In this document: one piece after another, positions 23,355-31,017 of the stretch
Layout of the letters: every line of letters starts with the position of its first letter
Position numbering within the stretch: position 1 is the first letter of the stretch
Assembly: GCA_034428455.1 (NCBI GenBank)
Contig: DAOUHZ010000152.1
Location: 10,342 to 74,341, forward strand
Origin: Bin87 sp034428455
GTDB lineage: Bacteria; Chloroflexota; Dehalococcoidia; Lucifugimonadales; UBA3495
DNA: 64,000 bases
Reading direction: 5' to 3'
The notes under the pieces: model-generated
Seen by the model: the letters and a program-made list of their open reading frames with translations, nothing else
What the model was told of the DNA's origin: nothing
Databases searched by the model: none
Made by a program: the position numbers and the translations under genes

Positions 23355-24767
23355 TCAGACGCCCAGGTGGGTCTGCATTGCGTCCAGCAGGCGGGTCACG
23401 TTGGCCGTCGTGTCGGCCTCGCAGTAGATGCGCAGCAGCGGCTCGGTACCCGAAAATCGGGCGGCCACCCAGCCGGCGTCCAGCATCCAGCGCCGCCCGT
23501 CGATTTCGTCCATGCTGCGCACCGCCATGCCCGCCAACTCCGCCAGTGGTTCGCCGGACAGCCGCTCCATGATCGCTGACCGCTGTGCCGGGTCGAAGCC
23601 CACATCCCGCCGCTGATAGTGATGCTCACCAACCAGGTCGAAGAGATGGCGCACCATGCCAGAGGCGGTGAGTCCGGCAATGGACATGTACTCCAGCAGC
23701 AGCAACCCGCTGAGGATCCCATCCCGCTCCGGTATGTGGCCGCGAAAGGCGTACCCGCCGCTCTCCTCGCCGCCCAGCAGCGCATCGTCCGCCTGGAAGC
23801 GCGGGCCTATGTTCTTGAACCCCACCGGCATCTCCGCGATGTCAACGCTGTACCGCTGCGCCAGCTTGTTGAGCATGACCGAGGCGGTAACCCCCTTCAC
23901 CAGTGGCCCGCGGTCACCCCGCTCCAGCAGGTACAAGGCCAGCAGCGAGAACACCTCCAGCGTGCTCACGAACCGGCCGTTTTCGTCCACCAGACCGATG
24001 CGGTCCGCGTCGCCGTCCAGCGCCAGGCCGGCCGACGCGCCATCATGCGGCACCCGTCTGCAAAGCTCGCTCAGGTTGTGCGCGATGGGTTCCGGCTGGG
24101 CCATGCCGGGAAAGGACGGGTTCACCTCGGATCTGAGCTCGGTTACGGTGGTCGTGCCACCCTTCAGCATCCCCGGGATGAACCCCGCGCCGGCGCCGTG
24201 CATGGCATCCACCAGCACGTTCAATCCGGCGGCGCGGATTACGTCCAGGTAGACCAGGCTGGCGATTGATTCACAGTACGCCGGGGCCGGGTCGATATCC
24301 TCCACCAGTCCAGAGTCGCGGGCGGCATCCAGCGCCAGCGTGCGGGGCGGCCTCGCTGATTCGATGCACAACTCCAGCGTGTCCGTCATCGCCTGGCTGG
24401 CGCTGCCGCCCTGGGCCGACTTGAACTTGAACCCGCTCCAGGCTGCCGGATTGTGGCTGGACGTGATGACCACCCCGCCGGCCGCCCCGCTGTGAACCAC
24501 CTCATGGCTGACTACCGGCGTCGGCGCCGGCTCGCGGCACAGCCGAACGGCGATCCCGTTACCCGCAATCACCGAGGCCACCGTCTCCGCGAACTCGCGC
24601 GACGCGAACCGGGTGTCGTAACCCACCACCAAACCGTCGCTGGCCGTCCCTTCGACCCGCAGGTAGTCGGCCAGTCCCTGGGAGCATCGCGACACGTTGG
24701 CGAAGGTGAAATCGTCGGCGATGATCCCGCGCCAACCATCGGTTCCGAACTTGATTGGGGAAGTCAT
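23355..24767 (-). CDS. Phosphoglucomutase/phosphomannomutase family protein
   Basis: An alpha-D-phosphohexomutase that moves a phosphate between C1 and C6 of a hexose. The 470-residue product has the active-site phosphoserine S104 in ITSSHNPAAWSGFKFK, the metal-binding DGDADRIGLVD, the sugar-binding GGEESGGY and a C-terminal phosphate-binding ARFSGTEPLLRIY. The start MTSPIKFGTDGWRG is canonical. A TGCTAGAAT box ends six bases upstream, so the mRNA may be leaderless. Whether glucose, mannose or glucosamine phosphate is used cannot be told from the sequence. Confidence 0.92.
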   Translation of the reverse strand: MTSPIKFGTDGWRGIIADDFTFANVSRCSQGLADYLRVEGTASDGLVVGYDTRFASREFAETVASVIAGNGIAVRLCREPAPTPVVSHEVVHSGAAGGVVITSSHNPAAWSGFKFKSAQGGSASQAMTDTLELCIESARPPRTLALDAARDSGLVEDIDPAPAYCESIASLVYLDVIRAAGLNVLVDAMHGAGAGFIPGMLKGGTTTVTELRSEVNPSFPGMAQPEPIAHNLSELCRRVPHDGASAGLALDGDADRIGLVDENGRFVSTLEVFSLLALYLLERGDRGPLVKGVTASVMLNKLAQRYSVDIAEMPVGFKNIGPRFQADDALLGGEESGGYAFRGHIPERDGILSGLLLLEYMSIAGLTASGMVRHLFDLVGEHHYQRRDVGFDPAQRSAIMERLSGEPLAELAGMAVRSMDEIDGRRWMLDAGWVAARFSGTEPLLRIYCEADTTANVTRLLDAMQTHLGV

Positions 24768-24773
24768 AGGTCA

Positions 24774-24782
24774 ATTCTAGCA
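24774..24782 (-). promoter_or_regulatory. Extended -10 promoter for the phosphohexomutase gene
   Basis: On the - strand the sequence reads TGCTAGAAT, an extended -10 (TGN plus TAGAAT), ending six bases before the ATG at 24767. The expected transcription start would fall on or next to the A of the ATG, so a leaderless mRNA is predicted. No good -35 is visible. Confidence 0.5.
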
Positions 24783-24880
24783 TGGTGGCTGCACTGCCAT
24801 TGTTACAATAGAAAGGTGCACGGCTTTCCGGTTTGGCCGGACTGACGAGCGCGTGGTTGTAACTGCGTGAGATTTTGGCA

Positions 24881-25357
24881 ATGAGAGTAGGCATGAAGCC
24901 CATTGATGACGACAAGCGCGCTATCTCAGACCTTATCTGCCAATTGGACGAATTGGTCGGCGAAGCATACGCACGGCGTTGCGCCGAGCGGATTGCCGCT
25001 GCGCTGATTGACCACTTTGACTTTGCAGTATTGGTCGACCGGACTTCAATCAATCGTCAGCTGATACAAGCGCGCCGAAACGGGCTGCTCACCAGAGAGG
25101 AATACGAGGGTGGGCTCAACGTTGACATCATCGCCCAGGAGCAAACGGACGGCGAAACTCCCAGCCGCCTTGCTGCCATTGAAGTATCGGTCACTTTCAA
25201 TGAAGATGACCTGAAGAACGCTGTCGAGCGCGCTGCCACTATTGCCCGAACAACGGGCATTCCCACTGGGGCTTTTCTGATAACCCGCAACACTTGGCCG
25301 GAAACGGTCGCCATCATGGCCGCCCAGTCAGGCGTGACCATCGTTCGTCGCCACTGA
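24881..25357 (+). CDS. Uncharacterised protein with PD-(D/E)XK-like C-terminal domain
   Basis: A 158-residue protein without a named function. The C-terminal half (LAAIEVSVTFNEDDL then RAATIARTTGIPTGAFLIT) has the strand-helix-strand pattern of degenerate PD-(D/E)XK nuclease-like domains, with E in place of the catalytic E-x-K. The middle (LIQARRNGLLTREEYEGG then VDIIAQEQ) aligns by eye with the 62560 protein (LINDAEDQNVITEEQ then ADVILAAH), so the two appear paralogous. Starts at 24875 (TTG) and 24893 (ATG) are also possible; no strong ribosome-binding site decides. Confidence 0.55.
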   Translation: MRVGMKPIDDDKRAISDLICQLDELVGEAYARRCAERIAAALIDHFDFAVLVDRTSINRQLIQARRNGLLTREEYEGGLNVDIIAQEQTDGETPSRLAAIEVSVTFNEDDLKNAVERAATIARTTGIPTGAFLITRNTWPETVAIMAAQSGVTIVRRH

Positions 25358-25385
25358 TTGCTGTCGTCTTGGCAGCGCTCCGGCC

Positions 25386-25826
25386 TCAGCGCCAACGCCG
25401 GCGCGCGATCACCGTGCCGGCAATGCGGTCCGGTATCGACCGTCGCTCGTTGCGATCCCGCAGGATGAAGAACGCGTCGATGAAGAAGCCGATCAGCGTC
25501 AGGTGCAGCAGGAACTTCACCCCCGCGCGGACCATCTTCATCCACCAGCTCGCGTTTCCGCCGCGTCGCCGGCGCACGTCCGTGCCCGTCAGGCGACGCC
25601 CGGGCGGGCCAAACTTGATGATCACCCCGAACCACAGGACGTAAGTGATCAGCAGCGCCAGCGGCACCTGTATCGCCAGGAAATCGTAAACGTCGAAATC
25701 AATCGCTTCGGGCCCAGGCGACCCCAGCTTCTGAATGACGAACACGACCGCGGCGGCAGCGGCGAGGAACAGCAAGCGATCAATGAGCCAGGAGGCGAAC
25801 CTCCGCAGTGGGACTATGCTTTCCAT
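25386..25826 (-). CDS. RDD family membrane protein
   Basis: A 146-residue membrane protein with RDD-type features: RRFASWLIDRLLFLAAAAAVVFVI, a second span near ALLITYVLWFGVII, the loop GPPGRRLTGTDVRRRR, and the last helix FLLHLTLIGFFIDAFFILRDRNERRSIPDRIAGTVIA. It resembles the RDD protein at 21913 in plan and in the closing DRIAGTV/DRVANTV motif, indicating two paralogues within 4 kb. Function unknown. A TAGAAT lies about 50 bases upstream on the - strand. Confidence 0.75.
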   Translation of the reverse strand: MESIVPLRRFASWLIDRLLFLAAAAAVVFVIQKLGSPGPEAIDFDVYDFLAIQVPLALLITYVLWFGVIIKFGPPGRRLTGTDVRRRRGGNASWWMKMVRAGVKFLLHLTLIGFFIDAFFILRDRNERRSIPDRIAGTVIARRRWR

Positions 25827-25959
25827 GAACTGCCACTACACAACTGCCCGAGGCGTGTTTCGATAAACGAGCACTACAATTCTAGCGGCGAACATGCTGC
25901 AATCTGGGCATATCCAAGTACCGGTTTCAACCATTAGCGGATATCACGCGTACCCGGTT

Positions 25960-26051
25960 TGTCATCGCGAGGAGCGTAGCGACGCGGCGATCTCGTTGGG
26001 GAAAGAAAGGCCGCTACCCCTACGAGATTGCCACGCTGCGCTCGCAATGAC
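25960..26051. repeat. Dispersed inverted-repeat element, family B, copy 2
   Basis: A 92-base copy in the opposite orientation to B1, framed by tgtcatcgcgaggagcg and cgctgcgctcgcaatgac. Both flanks carry GCGTACCC/GGGTACGC about 10-20 bases outside the core, extending the inverted repeat. It lies in the 366-base gap between the RDD gene and metK; apart from this element and the terminator at 26122, I see nothing else in that gap. Confidence 0.85.
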
Positions 26052-26121
26052 CGTTCGAGTGAAACTGGGTACGCATGAGTTAGCGGGCAATACCCTCCCT
26101 TCGCGGGCAGGGCCACATGCA

Positions 26122-26164
26122 CAAAAACAGCCGTGCGCCCCTCTCCGTGTGTGGAGAAGGGCGC
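26122..26164 (-). terminator. Intrinsic terminator after metK
   Basis: On the - strand GCGCCCTTCTCC, loop ACACAC, GGAGAGGGGCGC form a 12-base stem (one mismatch/wobble), and after ACGGC comes TGTTTTTGT. It starts 28 bases after the metK stop and would end the SAM-cycle operon. The T-run is five bases behind the stem, so strength is uncertain. Confidence 0.65.
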
Positions 26165-26192
26165 ATATCGGCAGGCGGTCTGATACGGAGAG

Positions 26193-27425
26193 CTAGTTGC
26201 CGGCGGCCGCAGCCTGCTTCAGGGCCTCGGCCTTGTCGGTCCGCTCCCAGGGCAGGTCCAGGTCGGTGCGACCGAAGTGGCCGTAGGCCGCGGTCTTCCG
26301 GTAGATGGGCTGCCGCAGCTGCAGATCCTCGATGATGGCGCCGGGGCGCAGGTCGAAGTGATCGCGCACCAGTTCCTCGATCTTCTCGTTGGGAATGTGG
26401 TTGGTGTCGAAAGTCTCGATGGCGACGGACGTGGGTTCAGCGACGCCGATGGCGTAGGACACCAGCACCTCCAGACGGTCGGCGAAACCGGCGGCCACCA
26501 GGTTCTTGGCCACATAGCGGGCCGCGTAGGCGCCGGAGCGGTCAACCTTGGTCGGGTCCTTGCCGGAGAACGCGCCGCCGCCGTGCCGGGCGATGCCGCC
26601 GTAGGTGTCCACCAGGATCTTGCGGCCGGTGAGGCCGGTGTCGCCCTGAGGGCCGCCGACTACGAACCAACCGCTGGGGTTGACGAAGATCTTGGTGTTA
26701 TCGTCCAGGAGGTCGGCGGGAACTATGGGCTTGATCACGTGCTCGAGAACATCGCCATAGATCTGTTCCCTGAAAGCGGCGCGGTCCTCGGTGTCATCGT
26801 GCTGGCTGCTGACCACGACAGCATCAACGCGATGGGGCTTGCCATAGCGGTACTCCACCGTGACTTGGGACTTGCCGTCGGGGCCCAGATAGGGGATTGT
26901 GCCGTCTTTGCGGACAGCGGCCAGGCGCTCGACGAGGCGGTGGGACAGATCAACCGTCAGGGGCATCAGACCATCGGTCTCGTTGCAGGCGAAGCCTACC
27001 ATCATGCCCTGGTCGCCGGCTCCGGTCGCGCGGCGGGCGTCGGCAGCCGCGGCGCCGTTGGCGCGGGCCTCCAAGGCGGTGCTGACGCCGGCGTTGATGT
27101 CGGGGGACTGCTGGCTGGCGTTGGCGATGATGCCGCACGAATGACCGTCTATCCCGTATTTCAGGTCGGTGTAGCCGATCTCCAGCAGGGTTTGACGGGT
27201 AATGGCGTCAAAGTCCAGTTCAGCCTGGGTGGTGATTTCGCCGGTGACCATGACCAGGTTCTTGCCAGCGACGGTCTCGCAGGCGACGCGGCTCATGGGG
27301 TCAACTCTGAAAGCGGCGTCCAGCACGGCGTCGGAAATCTGGTCGCACACTTTGTCGGGGTGCCCTTCCGTAACCGACTCGGACGTGAGCAGGTACTTGG
27401 GCGAGGTCATAAACTGGATTGGCAT
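26193..27425 (-). CDS. metK: S-adenosylmethionine synthetase
   Basis: Makes S-adenosylmethionine from methionine and ATP. The 410-residue product begins LLTSESVTEGHPDKVCDQISDAVLDA, with the ATP-binding histidine in GHPDK, and contains GAGDQGMMVGFACNET, the GGAFSGKDPTKVDRS phosphate/K+ loop and the C-terminal GHFGR. GGAGG lies ten bases before the chosen ATG; a later ATG (27410) would also work. It is the last gene of the SAM operon headed by an S-box riboswitch at 33384-33525, which is the expected regulator for this gene. Confidence 0.97.
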   Translation of the reverse strand: MPIQFMTSPKYLLTSESVTEGHPDKVCDQISDAVLDAAFRVDPMSRVACETVAGKNLVMVTGEITTQAELDFDAITRQTLLEIGYTDLKYGIDGHSCGIIANASQQSPDINAGVSTALEARANGAAAADARRATGAGDQGMMVGFACNETDGLMPLTVDLSHRLVERLAAVRKDGTIPYLGPDGKSQVTVEYRYGKPHRVDAVVVSSQHDDTEDRAAFREQIYGDVLEHVIKPIVPADLLDDNTKIFVNPSGWFVVGGPQGDTGLTGRKILVDTYGGIARHGGGAFSGKDPTKVDRSGAYAARYVAKNLVAAGFADRLEVLVSYAIGVAEPTSVAIETFDTNHIPNEKIEELVRDHFDLRPGAIIEDLQLRQPIYRKTAAYGHFGRTDLDLPWERTDKAEALKQAAAAGN

Positions 27426-27446
27426 TTGGTTGTTTCCTCCGATTTT

Positions 27447-27475
27447 TGGATTCCCGCTTTCGCGGGAATGACGGG
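27447..27475. repeat. Short palindromic repeat, family C, copy 1
   Basis: tggattcccgctttcgcggg followed by aatgacggg, with perfect ATTCCCGC/GCGGGAAT arms and loop TTTC (GAAA on the other strand). It lies between ahcY and metK. It is one half of the longer composite seen at 52658-52737. I recognise this word as a very common dispersed bacterial repeat. Confidence 0.7.
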
Positions 27476-27495
27476 CTTGGTGGAGAGGGAAGAGA

Positions 27496-28767
27496 CTACG
27501 TCCCCTCTTCCCAGCTTTCGTTGTACGCGGTTTGTTCGGCGGTCAGCGTGTCGATGCTGATGCCCATGGTCTCCAGCTTGAGGCGGCCCACTTCGGCGTC
27601 GATCTCTCGCGGCACCACGTGCACGCCGTTGCCCAGGCTGGCGTAGTTCTTCACCAGGTACTCGGCGCTCAACGCCTGGTTGGCGAAGCTCATGTCCATG
27701 ACGGCGGAGGGGTGACCCTCGGCGGCGGCCAGGTTGATCAGCCGGCCCTCGCCCAGCAGGTAGATGCGCCGCCCGTCGACAGTCTGGAACTCCTCGACGA
27801 AGGGCCGGACTTCCCGGTGGCTGACCGACATGGCTTCCAGGGCCGGAATGTCGATCTCCACGTTGAAGTGGCCGCTGTTGGCAACGATAGCGCCGTCAGC
27901 CATGACCTCGAAGTGTTCCTTGCCGATGACGTGCCAGCCGCCGGACACGGTGATGAACACCTCGCCCTGCTTGGCGGCCTCGACGCCGGTCATCACCTGG
28001 AACCCGTCCATGACCGCTTCCAAGGCGCGCACGGGATTGACTTCAGTCACGATAACCTGGGCGCCCATGCCGCGGGCGCGGGAAGCCACGCCGCGACCGC
28101 ACCAGCCGTAGCCGCCGACCACCACGCGGCGGCCAGCCCACAGGATGTTAGTGGCGCGGGTGATGCCGTCCAGCGTGCTCTGGCCGGTGCCGTAGCGGTT
28201 GTCGAAGAAGTGCTTCGTCTCCGCCTCGTTGACCGCGATGATGGGATACTTCAGCTGGCCGTCGGCTGCCATGGCGGTGAGCCGCACCACGCCCGTGGTG
28301 GTCTCCTCGGTGCCGGCGATAACGTTGGACAGCAGGTCATTGCGCTCCCGGTGCAGGACGCCCACCAGGTCGGCCCCGTCGTCCATGGTGACGTTGGGAG
28401 CGTGGTCCAGCACCGCGTTGATGTGCTGGTAGTAGGTCTCGTTGTCCTCGCCCTTGATGGCGTAGGTCGGGATGCCGAACTCCTGCACCAGCGCGGCGGC
28501 GGTCTCGTCCTGGGTGCTCAGCGGGTTGCTGGCGCAGATCACCAGGTCGGCGCCGCCTTCCTTCAGGGCAATGGCCAGGTTGGCCGTCTCGGTGGTGACG
28601 TGGAGACACGCGGCCATCCTTACGCCGTCCAGGGGCTTCTCCTGGCGGAAGCGCTCGGTAATCATGTTGACGACGGGCATCTCCCGCCCGGCCCAGCGGA
28701 TCCGGTCCACGCCGGCCGCGGCCAGGGAAAGGTCTTTCACGTCGCCTTTGGTTTTCTGAACAGTCAA
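27496..28767 (-). CDS. ahcY: Adenosylhomocysteinase
   Basis: Hydrolyses S-adenosylhomocysteine to homocysteine and adenosine, relieving product inhibition of methyltransferases. The 423-residue product has AACLHVTTETANLAIALKEGGAD, the catalytic region with ETTTGVVRL and NEAETKHFFDNRYGTGQS, the NAD-binding GYGWCGRGVASRARGMGAQVIVTEV, and ends GISIDTLTAEQTAYNESW. Length and motifs fit the bacterial/archaeal short form without the 40-residue insertion. It is the sixth gene of the SAM operon, upstream of metK. Confidence 0.97.
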   Translation of the reverse strand: MTVQKTKGDVKDLSLAAAGVDRIRWAGREMPVVNMITERFRQEKPLDGVRMAACLHVTTETANLAIALKEGGADLVICASNPLSTQDETAAALVQEFGIPTYAIKGEDNETYYQHINAVLDHAPNVTMDDGADLVGVLHRERNDLLSNVIAGTEETTTGVVRLTAMAADGQLKYPIIAVNEAETKHFFDNRYGTGQSTLDGITRATNILWAGRRVVVGGYGWCGRGVASRARGMGAQVIVTEVNPVRALEAVMDGFQVMTGVEAAKQGEVFITVSGGWHVIGKEHFEVMADGAIVANSGHFNVEIDIPALEAMSVSHREVRPFVEEFQTVDGRRIYLLGEGRLINLAAAEGHPSAVMDMSFANQALSAEYLVKNYASLGNGVHVVPREIDAEVGRLKLETMGISIDTLTAEQTAYNESWEEGT

Positions 28768-28794
28768 ATCGTTTACCTCTCGTTGTTGTGGTTT

Positions 28795-28908
28795 TTAGTG
28801 CGCCAGGCGGGCCATCGCAAGGACTTCCAGCATTCGCTCGATGAAAGAGCCCCGGTTGCCCGTGCCGTTGAAAACGGCGGCCTTGAAGTCCTGCGGACGC
28901 CTGGTCAG
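28795..28908 (-). other. Open in-frame segment after the rhodanese stop codon
   Basis: The 37 sense codons directly behind the rhodanese TAA, in the same frame, are uninterrupted up to a second TAA. The translation LTRRPQDFKAAVFNGTGNRG then SFIERMLEVLAMARLAH looks protein-like, with an amphipathic helix at the end. There is no ATG or GTG at the beginning (it opens CTG); the first internal ATG would leave only 12 residues. It may be a read-through extension, a non-AUG small gene, or a remnant of an older gene. I recognise no family. Confidence 0.35.
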
Positions 28909-29268
28909 TTACGGGTCGTCTCCGTAGGACGTGGGGTTGCCGGCGGCGATCCATGACGGCGTGCCGTCGTCCACGTTGTACAGCATCTCCGAGTCGTAGC
29001 CCATGGCGGCGGCCAGCTCGCAGGCCAGGCCGCTGCGGACGCCGGCGGCGCAGATGAACAGCAGCTTCTTGTCCTCGGGCACTTCGTCCATGCGGCCGGG
29101 CAGGTCGTCCACGTTGATGTGGATCGCGCCGCTGGCATGGCCGGTGACCCATTCGTCATCGCGGCGCACGTCGACGACGACGACACCTTCCGGATCGGCC
29201 TGCAGGATCTGCAAAGCCTCGGGCGAATCAACCCGGTAGTACGGTTCGCCTGGGTTCTGTCGTGGCAT
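28909..29268 (-). CDS. Rhodanese-like domain protein
   Basis: A single-domain rhodanese of 119 residues, a family that moves sulfane sulfur or, when catalytically weak, binds other ligands. It has VVVVDVRRDDEWVTGHASGAIHINVDDL, and the active-site loop C73-AAGVRS (CxxGxRS), with the nucleophilic cysteine present. It begins MPRQNPGEPYYRVDSPEAL and ends in GDDP. Lying between mtnP and ahcY in a SAM-regulated operon, a role in sulfur handling around methionine metabolism is plausible, but not shown by the sequence. Confidence 0.85.
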   Translation of the reverse strand: MPRQNPGEPYYRVDSPEALQILQADPEGVVVVDVRRDDEWVTGHASGAIHINVDDLPGRMDEVPEDKKLLFICAAGVRSGLACELAAAMGYDSEMLYNVDDGTPSWIAAGNPTSYGDDP

Positions 29269-29305
29269 ATCAATTACCTCCTTGGGAACTCTGGGTTGTT
29301 GCTTC

Positions 29306-29410
29306 GTCAGAATCAGGATTTACGGGATTACCAGATTTTCAGGATTTGGTGGATAATGCCAGATGTTGTAATCCTGCTAATCCAATAATCTTGAAAATCC
29401 TGATTCTGAC
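29306..29410. repeat. Dispersed inverted-repeat element, family A, copy 3
   Basis: A 105-base element with termini gtcagaatcagg and cctgattctgac identical to the other copies, and internal caggatttgg/aatcctgctaatcc words. It fills the spacer between mtnP and the rhodanese gene, within the SAM operon. It ends eight bases before the mtnP stop. Confidence 0.9.
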
Positions 29411-29418
29411 TACTGGAA

Positions 29419-30306
29419 TCACGGGTCCGGTGGGACATCAAGATGGGTGCCGGCGATGGGGTGCAGCCGGCGGTAGGCCGCTTCGGATATGCGGCGTCGG
29501 TCGGTGATGATGGCGTTGGTCAGCGCCGTCTGGCAGTCGCAGGGACCCAGCGCGGCCAGCTCCGGCATGATGTGACGCAGGATGATGCGGCTGTTGGCCA
29601 CGTTGGCCACCAGGTTCTCCACCACCATCTCCACGGTCACGTCGTCGTGGTCGGGATGCCAGCAGTCGTAGTCAGTGACCCACGCCATCACGGCGTAGCA
29701 GATCTCGGCCTCCCGGGCCAGCTTGGCCTCGGGCAGCGTGGTCATGCCGATGATATCGGCGCCCCAGGCGCGGTACATGTTGGACTCGGCGCGGGTCGAG
29801 AAGGCCGGCCCCTCCATTACCACCAGCGTCCCGCCCTGGTGCGTGGGTATGCCCTGACCCGCTCCGCCGTCGGCGAGCACGGCGCCCATCTCCGGGCAGA
29901 AGGGATCGGCGAATGATATGTGCGCCACCACGCCGTCCTCGAAGAACGTGCTGTCCCGGCGGCGCGTGCGGTCGATCAACTGGTCGGGCACCACCATGTG
30001 CTGCGGCTCGTACTCGGCCTGCAGGCTGCCCACCGCGCTCACCGACACGATTTGCTTCACCCCCAGAGTCTTCAGCGCGTAGATGTTGGCTCGGAAGGGC
30101 AGCTCGGTCGGGCTGACCCGGTGTCCGCGCCCGTGACGGGGCAGGAAGGCAACCGGCACACCCAGCAGCTCACCCACGGTGATAACGTCGCTGGGCTTCC
30201 CGTAGGGCGTGTCGATGTCCAACACGGCAGTTTCGGCAAAGCCCTGTATCTCATACAGGCCGCTGCCGCCGATGATGGCGATTTCCGCTTGTGGTTGGTC
30301 AGGCAT
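29419..30306 (-). CDS. mtnP: S-methyl-5'-thioadenosine phosphorylase
   Basis: Phosphorolyses methylthioadenosine, a by-product of polyamine and other SAM-consuming reactions, to adenine and methylthioribose-1-phosphate. The 295-residue product has AIIGGSGLYEI, FLPRHGRGHRVSPTELPFRANIYALK, VSAVGSL, QGGTLVVMEGPAFSTRAES and GMTTLPEAKLAREAEICYA, the MTAP subfamily motifs (TTLPEA rather than SxVxE). The released sugar is the substrate of MtnA in the same operon, and adenine could feed Apt at 37840. Purine nucleoside phosphorylase activity is also possible for close relatives. Confidence 0.93.
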   Translation of the reverse strand: MPDQPQAEIAIIGGSGLYEIQGFAETAVLDIDTPYGKPSDVITVGELLGVPVAFLPRHGRGHRVSPTELPFRANIYALKTLGVKQIVSVSAVGSLQAEYEPQHMVVPDQLIDRTRRRDSTFFEDGVVAHISFADPFCPEMGAVLADGGAGQGIPTHQGGTLVVMEGPAFSTRAESNMYRAWGADIIGMTTLPEAKLAREAEICYAVMAWVTDYDCWHPDHDDVTVEMVVENLVANVANSRIILRHIMPELAALGPCDCQTALTNAIITDRRRISEAAYRRLHPIAGTHLDVPPDP

Positions 30307-30375
30307 TTACGTAACTTTCCCGAATGTATGCAGGTTGTCGTGGAAGTGTTTGCTCTGGTGTGCCAGGGTGCGCCG

Positions 30376-31005
30376 TCAGTTGGTCAGGTAATACTGGACG
30401 TAGTAGCCGGCGATGGTGAACCACAGGATCACTCCCAGGGTCGCCAGAACCATCGCTCCCCGGCCCAGCCGGGCCCGGTTGGCCAGCTCACCGTCTACCG
30501 CAGCCCAGTAACGGTTGAAGTTCGCCTGGATCCGACAGACCACGGCGGTGGCAACCAGCATTCCAACCAGGCTGACCACGTTCAGGATCAGGTCGATCAT
30601 CACGCTGATGTCGCTCTCGCCCAAGTAGAAGTTCAGCCACACCGTGGGCATCGGGCTCCACAGAGCGGTGCAAATGATCAAGATCACCAGGATGGGCGCC
30701 ATGCGCAGGTCGTGCACAACGCCGCGTTCCTCCATGAGGTCGCGGTACGCCTTGCAGTGGGCATAGAACAGGAACCAGCCGTAGACCGGAACCAGCATCG
30801 CCAGCGCGTGCCACACCGGATAGACGTTGGCTCCAGTATGCTGTCGGTACTGCTCCCAGGTTCGATACACCCAGTAGAACAGGTACAGGCCGAAGCTGAC
30901 GACCGACAGCGCAAAGATGCGCGGGGCGGAAATGCGGTTTCCGTAGGCCACGGCGGATTGAACCGCCATGCCGCCCACCGTATCGTTGGATTGTCGCGCT
31001 GCCAT
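30376..31005 (-). CDS. Multi-span membrane protein, DUF4234-like
   Basis: A 209-residue integral membrane protein with about five hydrophobic segments. The N-terminal half (SFGLYLFYWVYRTWEQYRQH then FLFYAHCKAYRDLMEE) resembles the DUF4234 pattern of two helices joined by a YW-xxRT-type loop; this is pattern recognition only. The C-terminus ends in another span near GYYVQYYL. It lies 12 bases after the ASST-like gene and 69 before mtnP in the SAM operon. No transport motif is visible; function unknown. Confidence 0.6.
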   Translation of the reverse strand: MAARQSNDTVGGMAVQSAVAYGNRISAPRIFALSVVSFGLYLFYWVYRTWEQYRQHTGANVYPVWHALAMLVPVYGWFLFYAHCKAYRDLMEERGVVHDLRMAPILVILIICTALWSPMPTVWLNFYLGESDISVMIDLILNVVSLVGMLVATAVVCRIQANFNRYWAAVDGELANRARLGRGAMVLATLGVILWFTIAGYYVQYYLTN

Positions 31006-31017
31006 CGGGCGTTCCTT

